The position numbers were made by a program, and so were the translations under genes. This document shows positions 7,244-14,259 of a stretch of DNA of 64,000 nucleotides, in pieces; positions within the stretch are counted from its first letter, which is position 1, and every line of letters starts with the position of its first letter. The DNA is from a virus. The DNA is taken from IMG/VR virus record IMGVR_UViG_3300046559_000446, positions 1 to 64,000 of that record; one strand, written 5' to 3'. The notes under the pieces were generated by a model. It was not told where the DNA came from, searched no databases, and saw nothing but the letters and a program-made list of their open reading frames with translations.

Positions 7244-8017
7244 ATGCGCCTTCATCACATCTATGAAATGAACCTTCCGCCTAAAACTATTACGAGCATG
7301 CGTCTTGACGCGCCAAACATCGAACAGTTTGCGTTTGGCAACATTTATGACATCACTACCGACGAATCTTATGTGGAATTGCAGGATTTCTGCTTTGATC
7401 TGATGAAAATTGGCAAGTTCAGGCTTCCCTTCGATGAAGTGGCGTACTGCTTTGAGGCGCCGGAACTTCAGATGTTGCTGCGGGCAACGCAAAACACGCC
7501 AGACATGATCGAATTTAGCTTGTTGATGAAAAACTACAGCGGCTGCGTATCGCTATCTGGTTCGCTCGACACCAAAGTATCCGGCGAGAACAATAAATAC
7601 CGTATTCGCGCCAACCATGTTCACTGCGAGGCGGTCTTAACTCGCGAAGAAAGAGAAGACTTCATCGCTAAATTTGCCCACGGCGCGGTCGCATTCATTT
7701 GTGTTCTCACCGCTATCCTTTCAGTGCGCGGCGCCATGGTCACGATCGAGAAGGCGCCCGAAAAATTGAACATCAAGCGCGCTCGCAAGGGGCGGGCGCT
7801 GATCGACGACGTCCGCCACGTCACCATTGTCGTCGGCGGCGTTCAATATGCCGTCTCTGGCCATCCGAAAGGGACGCATGCGTCGCCCCGTCTGCACTGG
7901 AGACGAGGCCACATTCGGCATTTGGCTTCAGGCGCGGTCGCAATCATTTCTCCCTGCCTCGTCGGGAGCGCGGAGCAAGGCGTCGTCAAGCACGACTACG
8001 CAGTGAGGCATGCGTGA
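7244..8017 (+). CDS. Hypothetical phage protein with conserved C-terminal motif
   Basis: This 257-residue protein has an acidic N-terminal half and a basic C-terminal half. The C-terminal block (ASPRLHWRRGHIRHLASG, then PCLVGSAEQGVVKHDYAV) resembles a conserved region in hypothetical proteins of alphaproteobacterial phages. RARKGRALIDDVRHVTIVVG precedes it. A hydrophobic stretch at about residues 146-165 could be a membrane segment or buried helix. The function is unknown. The stop overlaps the next start (TGATG). Confidence 0.65.
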   Translation: MRLHHIYEMNLPPKTITSMRLDAPNIEQFAFGNIYDITTDESYVELQDFCFDLMKIGKFRLPFDEVAYCFEAPELQMLLRATQNTPDMIEFSLLMKNYSGCVSLSGSLDTKVSGENNKYRIRANHVHCEAVLTREEREDFIAKFAHGAVAFICVLTAILSVRGAMVTIEKAPEKLNIKRARKGRALIDDVRHVTIVVGGVQYAVSGHPKGTHASPRLHWRRGHIRHLASGAVAIISPCLVGSAEQGVVKHDYAVRHA

Positions 8018-8352
8018 TGCCAGACGACATCTGCCAAGGCAAGCACGGGGGCAACGCCGAGAGTGTCGAGGCTTTTGCCACAACGTCCGAAAAGCACCGC
8101 GAAGCTATGCGGCAGCGCATCTACGTTTTTGCGATGTTCCGTTTACGTCGCGGCATCACGCCAGACGAAACAGCCGCCGCTTTTGGCCTCTTTCACAATG
8201 ATGTCGCGCCGCGCTGCAGTGAAATGAAAAGGGATGGCCGGCTGGTCGCAATCAAAGAGAAGCGGCGCACTCGCAGCAACAAATCGGCGCGTGTGCTGGT
8301 CACCGATAAAGTCTACGCCTTCATGCGCATCGTGAAAGATCCTGCCCTATGA
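8017..8352 (+). CDS. Winged-helix-like small protein
   Basis: This 111-residue protein contains RGITPDETAAAFGLFHNDVA followed by PRCSEMKRDGRLV. This is the pattern of a winged helix-turn-helix as found in short phage proteins upstream of polymerase genes. The C-terminal part is basic (KEKRRTRSNKSARVLVTD). It overlaps the polymerase start by 4 nt (ATGA), so translation is coupled. It may bind DNA as a regulator or polymerase accessory factor; this is inferred from the fold pattern and position. Confidence 0.65.
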   Translation: MPDDICQGKHGGNAESVEAFATTSEKHREAMRQRIYVFAMFRLRRGITPDETAAAFGLFHNDVAPRCSEMKRDGRLVAIKEKRRTRSNKSARVLVTDKVYAFMRIVKDPAL

Positions 8353-10304
8353 AGAAACTCTACATCGACGTCGAAACCCGCTCCAGGGTTGAACTGGGCG
8401 ACGCCGGCTCCCGCCGGTACGCTGTCGATCCCTCGACCATGATCACCACGGCGGCGTGGAAGTGGGCGGCGCCGAAAGGCGCTTTCTCGCCAGCCATGAC
8501 CGCCTGCAATGTCCCCAGCCTTGACGGCATGGGGCGGGCCTCGATGGCTGAATTTACCAAGGCCCTGGGCGAGGCCGACACGATCGTCGCCCACCACATC
8601 AATTTTGACGTCAATGTGATCGCGAAGACGATCGGCCCCTGCGGCATGCGACTGGAGCAATTCGACTGCACCATGGCGCGCGCCCAGCGCATGAGCCTCC
8701 CTGGCGGGCTGGAAGAGCTATGCCGCGCGCTCGGCGTCAAGGGCAAGACCATTGGCGGGCGCCGGTTCGTCATGGCGACCTGCAAGCCCAAGCGCGACGG
8801 ATCCTGGAACGAGGATCCGGAGGTTTTCCGCCATCTGATCGACTACAACGCCCAGGACATCCATTGCCTTGAGAGCGTGGACGAGATCCTGCCGCCGCTG
8901 CCGCCAGACGAAATGGCGATCTGGCGGCGGACCTGGTGGAAAAATGCTCGCGGCCTGCCGCTCGATCTGGAGCTATGTCACCGAATCGCGGCCAAGAAAC
9001 AGGAGATCGAGCGCGAGATTGCCGGCGAGCTATTCGAGATCACCGGCGGCGCCGTCACCGCCCTAACCCAGCGCGCGCGGATCCTGACCTGGCTCAAGTC
9101 GCAAGGCGTCGATATCGAGAACACCCAGCGCGCGACGCTCGAAACCTGGCTCGACCTTGAAGAACTGCCATTCAACGCCTGGCGGATCCTGACGTATCTT
9201 TTTGACAGCGGAGGCTCGGCGCCGACGAAGGCCCAGGCCCTGCTCGATCGGCAGGTCAATGGGGTCTTTCAAGACGCCACCCGCTATTTCGGCGCGCGCA
9301 GCGGACGAGGGACGTCCGAGGGCGTCAATATGTTCAATATTGCTCGTCCCAGCGGCAAATATGACACCGAAAAGGTGATCGCGCGGCTGAAGGCCCAGCC
9401 CAACGGCGTCTTCACCAACACCGAACTGAGCGACGTCCTGCGCGGCGCCATTGTGGCGCCAGAGGGCGAGGTGGTGCTCGACGTCGATCTGTCGAACATC
9501 GAGCTACGCCTGTCGCTGTGGTACGCCGGCGATCAGCCCAAACTGGACCTGCTCGCCAAGAATGAAGACCTCTATGCCAAAACCGCCGGCAATTCGATGG
9601 GGGTTCCAGGATTGACTAAATACACCCACCCGAAAGAGCGGCAAGGTTACAAAAAAGTGGTGCTGTCGGGCGGGTATGGGATCGGCATCCATAAGCTCTA
9701 CAACTCGTTCAAAACCGACAAAGATCTGCCCTATGAGTATCGCCGCGATCTGACGCTTGGAACTGTTGCGGCGATCCACCGAGGCTATCGCGACGACAAC
9801 AAGCCGCTGCAAAGGGCGTGGTATGCCTTGGGCGACGCCATGAAGCTGGCCCTGCGCGAAAAGGGCCGGGTGGTCGAAGTCTTCGACGGCAAGATCGGCT
9901 TCCTTTATCGCGGCAGCGAGGACGTCATGGCCATGCGCCTGCCCTCTGGCCGCGTCATCCCGCACTATAAGCCGCACCTCGACGAAGAGGGCCAGCTATG
10001 CTTCTGGCGGGCGAAATATGGGCGCATGATGAAGTGCCGCACCTGGGGTGGCGCGCTGATGGAGATCGCCTGCCAGAGCGCGGCGCGCGACGTCCTGGTG
10101 GCCGTCGAGGCGGCGATCGAGCAGGAGCTTCCCGACGTGCGGCTGATCCTCGATATCTATGACAGCGTGGTCGCCCTGGCGCCCAAGGCGGTCGCCCAGC
10201 AGCGATTGGATCACATCTTAACCATCATGCGGCGGACGCCGGCCTGGGCTGTCGGCCTGCCCTTGAATGCCGAGGGCGTGATCGCGGCGAGGATGCAGAA
10301 ATGA
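8349..10304 (+). CDS. polA: Family A DNA polymerase with 3'-5' exonuclease
   Basis: This 651-residue DNA polymerase copies the phage genome. The N-terminal proofreading exonuclease shows DVET (Asp7 and Glu9), HHINFDVNV and YNAQD. The polymerase part shows GARSGRGTSEGVNMFNIARP, motif A as VDLSNIELRLS with the catalytic Asp and steric-gate Glu, and motif B as KERQGYKKVVLSGGYGIG. Motif C, normally His-Asp-Glu, reads Tyr604-Asp605-Ser606 (LDIYDSVVAL), so the second carboxylate is missing. The length fits phage PolA proteins. Four-base overlaps on both sides tie it to its neighbours. Confidence 0.92.
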   Translation: MKKLYIDVETRSRVELGDAGSRRYAVDPSTMITTAAWKWAAPKGAFSPAMTACNVPSLDGMGRASMAEFTKALGEADTIVAHHINFDVNVIAKTIGPCGMRLEQFDCTMARAQRMSLPGGLEELCRALGVKGKTIGGRRFVMATCKPKRDGSWNEDPEVFRHLIDYNAQDIHCLESVDEILPPLPPDEMAIWRRTWWKNARGLPLDLELCHRIAAKKQEIEREIAGELFEITGGAVTALTQRARILTWLKSQGVDIENTQRATLETWLDLEELPFNAWRILTYLFDSGGSAPTKAQALLDRQVNGVFQDATRYFGARSGRGTSEGVNMFNIARPSGKYDTEKVIARLKAQPNGVFTNTELSDVLRGAIVAPEGEVVLDVDLSNIELRLSLWYAGDQPKLDLLAKNEDLYAKTAGNSMGVPGLTKYTHPKERQGYKKVVLSGGYGIGIHKLYNSFKTDKDLPYEYRRDLTLGTVAAIHRGYRDDNKPLQRAWYALGDAMKLALREKGRVVEVFDGKIGFLYRGSEDVMAMRLPSGRVIPHYKPHLDEEGQLCFWRAKYGRMMKCRTWGGALMEIACQSAARDVLVAVEAAIEQELPDVRLILDIYDSVVALAPKAVAQQRLDHILTIMRRTPAWAVGLPLNAEGVIAARMQK

Positions 10305-10465
10305 TCGACGAAGAGGTGCATTGGTATCGATACGTTCCCTGGGCGCTGGTGGAGGCTTATCAGGCGCTCGGCTGGGTGTTGGAGGGCGACATGGGGCCGG
10401 TCATGCGCGTCTACCGCGCCATCATGCGCTGGGCGGGCCAGGGCGAGCCTGTGGAGCCGAAATGA
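10301..10465 (+). CDS. Small hypothetical protein
   Basis: This 54-residue protein starts at ATG 10301, overlapping the polymerase stop (ATGA), and ends overlapping the next start (ATGA). It is rich in Trp, Tyr and Val (HWYRYVPWALVEAYQALGWV) and probably an amphipathic helix-turn-helix pair. I do not recognise it. The double 4-nt overlap is the main support for it being a real gene. Confidence 0.6.
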   Translation: MIDEEVHWYRYVPWALVEAYQALGWVLEGDMGPVMRVYRAIMRWAGQGEPVEPK

Positions 10466-10671
10466 AAAAGCCAAAGCCCATTTGGATGCCGCCGCCTGGC
10501 TACATCCCGCCCAGGCCCTACGCCGGCGTCTGCCCTGGCTGCAAGGTCAACCATGGCGGATCCAAGTTCACTTTCGTGGAAGGGCCGGGCGGGACACAGG
10601 ACGCCCGCCGCTGGGGTTATTGGTGCGCCGAGTGTGAGAAAATACCTTTTTGGGTGAGGCCCGAAAAATAA
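10462..10671 (+). CDS. Small zinc-finger-like protein
   Basis: This 69-residue protein has a Pro-rich start (KPKPIWMPPPGYIPPRP) followed by CPGC and, about 35 residues later, CAEC. The two CxxC knuckles are typical of a zinc ribbon. It starts inside the stop of the previous gene and closes the polymerase operon. The zinc site is inferred from the cysteine spacing and the function is unknown. Confidence 0.65.
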   Translation: MKKPKPIWMPPPGYIPPRPYAGVCPGCKVNHGGSKFTFVEGPGGTQDARRWGYWCAECEKIPFWVRPEK

Positions 10672-10695
10672 TTTCGAAAAAATGCAAAAAGGCGC

Positions 10696-10725
10696 TTTAC
10701 AACCGAATACGCCATGTCCTATAAG
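10696..10725 (+). promoter_or_regulatory. Sigma70-type promoter, cassette copy 1
   Basis: TTTACA (10696-10701) and TATAAG (10720-10725) are spaced by 18 nt. The spacer holds ACAACCGAATACG and ends in ATGTCC. Two nearly identical cassettes occur at 13487 and 14204, all with an 18-nt spacer, a GTCC-TATAAR -10 region and a downstream CATCA. It drives the gene at 10779 and probably the following small-gene cluster. Confidence 0.8.
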
Positions 10726-10778
10726 AGGTCATCAGCGGACGGGAATTAACCCGCCGCTCTCTCCGGGGACCAAGGATT

Positions 10779-11102
10779 ATGACCATCAACACTCTCGCCG
10801 ACCGCTACGCCGCCGCCAAAGAGCTTCTCAGCGAGCAGGAAGACATCGTTAAGGCCCTCAAGGCCGAAATCGTCGCCTTGGGCGTCGTGCAGGTCGAAGG
10901 CCGCTCCTGCTTCGTCAACGTCTCTCTCGGCTCGCGCAAGACGCTCGACGCCAAGGCGGTCGTTTCCGCTCTCGGCCAGCCGTGGGTCGACGCCCACACC
11001 AAAGAAGGAAAGGAGTACGAAATCCTCAACATCGAGGCCAAGCCTGTCAAGGCGCTGGTCGCTAAGGCGCTCGCTGAACTGGAAGACGCCGCCGGCTTCT
11101 GA
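10779..11102 (+). CDS. Hypothetical coiled-coil protein
   Basis: This 107-residue protein begins with a helix likely to form a coiled coil (ADRYAAAKELLSEQEDIVKA). A short beta segment follows (VQVEGRSCFVNVSLGSRKTL), then a C-terminal helix. The helix-strand-helix layout recalls small phage proteins of unknown role that accompany nucleotide or DNA metabolism genes. No family is recognised. It is the first gene behind promoter copy 1, so it is probably expressed early and strongly. Confidence 0.65.
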   Translation: MTINTLADRYAAAKELLSEQEDIVKALKAEIVALGVVQVEGRSCFVNVSLGSRKTLDAKAVVSALGQPWVDAHTKEGKEYEILNIEAKPVKALVAKALAELEDAAGF

Positions 11103-11118
11103 TTGAAGTTTCAGCGCG

Positions 11119-11138
11119 GTGGGGGTTTCGACCCCCAC
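11119..11138 (+). terminator. Hairpin after 10779-11102 gene
   Basis: GTGGGGG (11119-11125) and CCCCCAC (11132-11138) form a perfect 7-bp stem with loop TTTCGA. It lacks a clear T-run, so it may attenuate transcription or protect the mRNA end. Confidence 0.5.
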
Positions 11139-11171
11139 ATCGCGGACACTTTCGTCCGATCGGAGAACAAC

Positions 11172-11309
11172 ATGAAAAACATCTTCCTCATCGCCCTTGT
11201 CGCTCTTTCCGTTGGCGGCGCTTACGTCAGCTATGCCCATGCCGGAACCTGCACCACGACCTGCAACACCTACGGCAACCAGCGGTACTGCAACACCACC
11301 TGCTACTGA
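11172..11309 (+). CDS. Secreted twin-CX3C micro-protein
   Basis: This 45-residue protein starts at ATG 11172, about 8 nt after a GGAG ribosome-binding site. The first 24 residues form a signal peptide (KNIFLIALVALSVGGAYVSYAHA). The predicted mature peptide has only 21 residues. It contains four cysteines arranged CX3C-X8-CX3C (CTTTC, then YCNTTC), rich in Thr and Asn. Export to the periplasm would let two disulfides form. I do not recognise a family. Possible roles include an envelope-modifying or superinfection-exclusion peptide, but nothing in the sequence decides this. Confidence 0.65.
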   Translation: MKNIFLIALVALSVGGAYVSYAHAGTCTTTCNTYGNQRYCNTTCY

Positions 11310-11327
11310 TTTTCTGTCCCTCTGGAC

Positions 11328-11350
11328 CTGCCCCCTTGAGAAAGGGGCAG
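11328..11350 (+). terminator. Hairpin before 11383 gene
   Basis: CTGCCCC (11328-11334) and GGGGCAG (11344-11350) form a perfect 7-bp stem with a 9-nt loop, about 19 nt after the secreted-peptide gene. No T-run follows. Confidence 0.45.
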
Positions 11351-11382
11351 ACCCGGAAGATCCGAAAACAAGGAAGAAAAGC

Positions 11383-11709
11383 ATGCCCAATATCACCGTC
11401 AAAGAGATCAACGCCACCATCCGGCACCTGAAAAATGCCGTCAAAAAGGGCAACCGCGCCCTGTTCGACAGTAACGCCGCCTACCTCAAGAACATGGTTC
11501 ACGCTTTGATCCTTGAGCAGGGGCAGGGCCTTGAGCCGATCGTCCTGCCGCTCTACGCGGTGAAGGTCTACAGCAAGATCACCGAGACGGAAGCGTCCTT
11601 CGACGTGCGCGCCTCCAGCGAAATCAATGCGGTTCGCGCCATCCGCAATGCGGGCCTCAAGGGCGACAAGCACATCATCCGCAGCATCGACCTGGTGAGG
11701 GCGTCGTGA
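11383..11709 (+). CDS. Hypothetical protein
   Basis: This 108-residue basic protein starts at ATG 11383. It has an N-terminal helical part (KEINATIRHLKNAVKKGNRA) and a C-terminal part with alternating strands and helices that ends in RSIDLVRAS. No family is recognised. Its stop overlaps the GTG of the next gene by 4 nt (GTGA). Confidence 0.6.
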   Translation: MPNITVKEINATIRHLKNAVKKGNRALFDSNAAYLKNMVHALILEQGQGLEPIVLPLYAVKVYSKITETEASFDVRASSEINAVRAIRNAGLKGDKHIIRSIDLVRAS

Positions 11710-11909
11710 GCGCGCAGCTTGACATCGAGGTCGAGGACCACGGCTCGCTGTGGCTCTTCCGGCCCCTGACCAAGACGGCGTCGACCTGGATCGACGACAA
11801 CGTCCAGGACGCGGCCCTGTGGTTCGGCGGCGCCCTCGCCGTCGAGGCCCGGTTTGTCCATGAAATGATCGAGGGCATGCTGGCCGACGGCCTGGAGGTG
11901 GGCAGATGA
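11706..11909 (+). CDS. Small acidic hypothetical protein
   Basis: This 67-residue protein begins at GTG 11706, overlapping the previous stop. It reads SAQLDIEVEDHGSLWLFRPL and TASTWIDDNVQDAALWFGG, then ends in a helix. Similar short proteins with a DHGSLWLFRP-like stretch occur in alphaproteobacterial phages and prophages. The function is unknown. Its stop overlaps the next ATG by 4 nt. Confidence 0.65.
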   Translation: MSAQLDIEVEDHGSLWLFRPLTKTASTWIDDNVQDAALWFGGALAVEARFVHEMIEGMLADGLEVGR

Positions 11910-12091
11910 AGCGCGCCGCATGGGTGAACGGCAAGCGCCGCGTCACTGGCGAGTGGCGATACCACTGGAGCAGCGACACGTTCGTGATCGTGCTCGACGG
12001 GCGCAACCGCCTAACTGGCCGCCCCAATGTCATCTACGCCAAGGGCGAAGAGCCTGAATGGGGCAACTGGAAAAGAGAGGCGGAACGATGA
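11906..12091 (+). CDS. Small basic hypothetical protein
   Basis: This 61-residue protein is rich in Arg, Trp and Lys (KRRVTGEWRYHWSSDTFVIV, ending in WGNWKREAER). It probably forms a small beta-rich fold. It overlaps both neighbours by 4 nt. No family is recognised. Confidence 0.55.
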   Translation: MKRAAWVNGKRRVTGEWRYHWSSDTFVIVLDGRNRLTGRPNVIYAKGEEPEWGNWKREAER

Positions 12092-12285
12092 ACATCGAGC
12101 AACGCAGGATAATCGCCCACATTTCCGACCGCGTGACGGTCGAGGAATGGCCAGAGCAGACTTGCTGGCGGTGGGTGGTCGTCCATCAGTACGCACCCGG
12201 CGCTCGCGAGGTGAAGCCTTACACAACCAAGGGCAGCGCGATGCGCGGCGGCAAACGCATGGCCTGGCACAGGAAAGGGATTTGA
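12088..12285 (+). CDS. Small basic hypothetical protein
   Basis: This 65-residue protein starts at ATG 12088 inside the previous stop. It contains several Trp residues (EEWPEQTCWRWVVVHQY) and a basic C-terminus (SAMRGGKRMAWHRKG). No motif identifies it. It is supported by the chain of overlapping genes. Confidence 0.55.
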   Translation: MNIEQRRIIAHISDRVTVEEWPEQTCWRWVVVHQYAPGAREVKPYTTKGSAMRGGKRMAWHRKGI

Positions 12286-12287
12286 TC

Positions 12288-12515
12288 ATGACAACGAAGG
12301 AAATGAAGGACATGGGTCTGGTCAGCATCCCGCTCACCGCCGACGAGGTTCGCACTGCCATCCTGGCGCTGCACGAAGCGGAGGAAATCTACCTCCGTCG
12401 CGCTGCGCGCTACAGGGAGGCCGGATTCTCGGCCAACCATGCCGACTGCCTCAAGCGGGCCGGCAAGGCCCAGGCGCTGGCCAACTGGGTCGCCCACCAC
12501 GCCGACGCGGAGTGA
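12288..12515 (+). CDS. Small helical hypothetical protein
   Basis: This 75-residue protein is predicted to be two or three helices (DEVRTAILALHEAEEIYLRR, then ADCLKRAGKAQALANWVAHH). The spacing of Ala, Leu and charged residues suggests a helical bundle. It starts 2 nt after the previous stop. The function is unknown. Confidence 0.6.
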   Translation: MTTKEMKDMGLVSIPLTADEVRTAILALHEAEEIYLRRAARYREAGFSANHADCLKRAGKAQALANWVAHHADAE

Positions 12516-12739
12516 TGGCCATGAAAAGAAGGATTGTTAAAGACCAGGGCCAGCGGGTCGATGAATTACGCGCCCTGGTGGCTGACTTGAACTATGCGCT
12601 TTATATCTCTCGCTACGCGATCGCCCACCTCGCCATCGAAGACAAGGCGCCCGCCGATCCCACGGGAAAATCGTGGGCCGACTGGCTTGAAGAAATTGGC
12701 ATGCTGCGCGAACGCGCCCGCAAGACGCTGGAGGGCTGA
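12515..12739 (+). CDS. Small helical hypothetical protein
   Basis: This protein of about 74 residues overlaps the previous stop (TGATG). GTG at 12512 and ATG at 12521 are alternative starts. It is helical and mixed-charge (VDELRALVADLNYALYISRY, WADWLEEIGMLRERARKTLE). No family is recognised. Confidence 0.55.
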   Translation: MAMKRRIVKDQGQRVDELRALVADLNYALYISRYAIAHLAIEDKAPADPTGKSWADWLEEIGMLRERARKTLEG

Positions 12740-12741
12740 CC

Positions 12742-12924
12742 ATGCGCAAATTTGAGGTGACCGTCCTGGTGACCAGGGAGGGGGCCTTGCGGCCCTTCCG
12801 CGTCCATTACCTCACGATGGCCCACACTTTTGAGCAGGCGCGCCAGAAGGTCGCCGCCCAGGCTCTGAAGCATAAAACCCACCAATTCATCCGCGTCGTC
12901 GATGCAAGGAAACCCGAAGCATGA
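12742..12924 (+). CDS. Small hypothetical protein
   Basis: This 60-residue protein has a strand-rich first half (KFEVTVLVTREGALRPFRVH) followed by a helix (TFEQARQKVAAQALK) and a basic tail. The pattern fits a small alpha/beta domain. The stop overlaps the next ATG by 4 nt. The function is unknown. Confidence 0.55.
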   Translation: MRKFEVTVLVTREGALRPFRVHYLTMAHTFEQARQKVAAQALKHKTHQFIRVVDARKPEA

Positions 12925-13259
12925 AGCGTCGATATCTGACGAAGACCCAAAAGGCCGTGCTTAAGAGCATGGCCGACAACGGCGGGCGCGCAGTGATCGC
13001 CACTGGCACCCGGTGGAGCAGCTTCAGCCCCGGCAGGTGCTGCATCTTCGGGCAGGGAATGCACTGCCTGCTTCACAATCGCTGGATCACCAGCCGTGGC
13101 GAAAACCAAATCGGGTTTTACGCTTGGACGACCGAAGGCCGGCTGGCGCATGAGCGCGGCTGGTTCATCCCTCAACTCTATTCCTCGCCCCACTGGGCTG
13201 ATGAAAAACCCCTGCCTGACGAAGGAAACCTGAAGCATGATCCCCACCCGAACCATTGA
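12921..13259 (+). CDS. Hypothetical protein, possible winged helix
   Basis: This 112-residue protein opens with a basic helix (RRYLTKTQKAVLKSMADNGG). A segment (LLHNRWITS, FYAWTTEGRLAHERGW) follows that matches the end of a winged-helix domain as seen in small phage transcription-factor-like proteins. It has two adjacent cysteines (GRCCIFG). Its C-terminus overlaps the next gene by 23 nt. The DNA-binding role is inferred. Confidence 0.55.
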   Translation: MKRRYLTKTQKAVLKSMADNGGRAVIATGTRWSSFSPGRCCIFGQGMHCLLHNRWITSRGENQIGFYAWTTEGRLAHERGWFIPQLYSSPHWADEKPLPDEGNLKHDPHPNH

Positions 13260-13467
13260 AGAAATCGGCGTCATCGCCTGCGGCAAGTCCCTGCGCTTCA
13301 AGGCGCATGACGCCTACGCCGTGCTGGGCGAAGACTTGAACGATCTCTGCGCCCTGGTGGTGCGCCTGGGAACGCAGATGACCGACCAGGCTGAAAATTA
13401 CGTCTGGTCCGATCGGCTGCGTGAGATCCTCGACCAGGCTCTAAAATCTAATTTGTCGGGAGGCTAA
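13237..13467 (+). CDS. Small hypothetical protein
   Basis: This 76-residue protein overlaps the previous gene by 23 nt and closes this part of the cluster. It is mostly helical (DAYAVLGEDLNDLCALVVRL, then SDRLREILDQALKSN). No family is recognised. Confidence 0.55.
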   Translation: MIPTRTIEEIGVIACGKSLRFKAHDAYAVLGEDLNDLCALVVRLGTQMTDQAENYVWSDRLREILDQALKSNLSGG

Positions 13468-13486
13468 ACTTTTTTCAAAAAGGCTG

Positions 13487-13516
13487 TTGACAGGCGCTCA
13501 CGGTGTGTCCTATAAA
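13487..13516 (+). promoter_or_regulatory. Sigma70-type promoter, cassette copy 2
   Basis: TTGACA (13487-13492), an 18-nt spacer and TATAAA (13511-13516) make a near-consensus promoter. It shares GGCTGTTGACA, CACGGTGTGTCCTATAA and the downstream CATCAAC with copy 3 at 14204. Transcription should start near 13523, giving a leader of about 20 nt before ATG 13542. Confidence 0.85.
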
Positions 13517-13541
13517 GGGTCATCAACAACGGGGCGCACAA

Positions 13542-13709
13542 ATGATCGCTTATCTCCACAAGGGCCGGAACAACACCTGGGAACTGCGCTTCTGCGCTGA
13601 ACCCTGCAACGGACCGGCCTTTGCCAACGCCGAGATGGTCAACGTCTCTGGCAAGCGCGAGGCCCGCAAGATCTGCAAGGATCGCGGCGCCCAGGCTTGG
13701 AATTTCTGA
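13542..13709 (+). CDS. Small hypothetical protein
   Basis: This 55-residue protein is the first gene behind promoter copy 2. It is compact and mixed (AYLHKGRNNTWELRFCAEPC, ending in KDRGAQAWNF), with three cysteines. No family is recognised. The strong promoter and short leader suggest high early expression. Confidence 0.6.
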   Translation: MIAYLHKGRNNTWELRFCAEPCNGPAFANAEMVNVSGKREARKICKDRGAQAWNF

Positions 13710-13715
13710 CCCAAC

Positions 13716-13740
13716 CGGGGAGCCTACGGGCCTCCCGTTT
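13716..13740 (+). terminator. Imperfect terminator hairpin
   Basis: GGGAG (13718-13722) pairs with CTCCC (13732-13736), extended by an outer C-G pair, and is followed by GTTT. The stem is short and imperfect. It lies just after the gene at 13709 and may be a weak terminator or attenuator before the gene at 13769. Confidence 0.45.
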
Positions 13741-13768
13741 CAACCCCACCCAAACGGGATTTCTCTCC

Positions 13769-14083
13769 ATGTCCAAGATCTACCTCCCCATTTCCAAAGG
13801 CCCCTACCTCAAGAAAGAGGGCAACTGGGTTCGCGAAAACCCGCTCTGCGACCTGACCTTTGACGAATTGCTCAAGGATCTGATCGACGGCCAGTATGGC
13901 GACGAGATCGTCTCGATTATCGAGATCGACCTGGCCGCCGGCACCTCGAAAGAGGCGATCGACGAGTTCGCGGACGCCGTCTATCACAAGGTTGTGGCCG
14001 ATTGGCGCCCCGTCGGCGCGGACCTGGCCGAATGGTTGGCCGATCGCGGTTTCAACGTCTCTCAGAGCGGGGGAGAACGCTGA
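13769..14083 (+). CDS. Acidic hypothetical protein
   Basis: This 104-residue acidic protein starts at ATG 13769. It has a beta-like start (SKIYLPISKGPYLKKEGNWV), then helices (FDELLKDLIDGQYGDEIVSI, KEAIDEFADAVYHKVVADW) and a polar end. Its stop overlaps the ATG of the following membrane peptide (TGATG). No family is recognised. Confidence 0.6.
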   Translation: MSKIYLPISKGPYLKKEGNWVRENPLCDLTFDELLKDLIDGQYGDEIVSIIEIDLAAGTSKEAIDEFADAVYHKVVADWRPVGADLAEWLADRGFNVSQSGGER

Positions 14084-14187
14084 TGCGCCCGTTCTGGCAG
14101 CATGCCTTGTTCTTTCTCATTGGCGCGGTCGCCACGCTGGGCCTGATTAACTTCATCGACTGGCTCACCCCTGAAATTCTTCCATAA
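14083..14187 (+). CDS. 34-residue membrane peptide
   Basis: This very short protein (RPFWQHALFFLIGAVATLGL, then INFIDWLTPEILP) has one transmembrane helix at about residues 7-24, with a positive N-terminus likely facing the cytoplasm. It starts inside the previous stop and precedes promoter copy 3. It belongs to a group of tiny membrane proteins in this cluster. The function is unknown. Confidence 0.55.
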   Translation: MRPFWQHALFFLIGAVATLGLINFIDWLTPEILP

Positions 14188-14203
14188 AAAACAAAAAAGG
14201 CTG

Positions 14204-14233
14204 TTGACAAGCGAACACGGTGTGTCCTATAAG
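14204..14233 (+). promoter_or_regulatory. Sigma70-type promoter, cassette copy 3
   Basis: TTGACA (14204-14209), an 18-nt spacer and TATAAG (14228-14233) form a near-consensus promoter. The spacer contains ACAAGCGAACACG (14207-14219) and GTGTGTCC. The downstream CATCAACCACGGGG matches copy 2 almost base for base. It drives the DUF6011-like gene at 14260 and the protease gene after it. Confidence 0.85.
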
Positions 14234-14259
14234 GGGACATCAACCACGGGGACACACCG

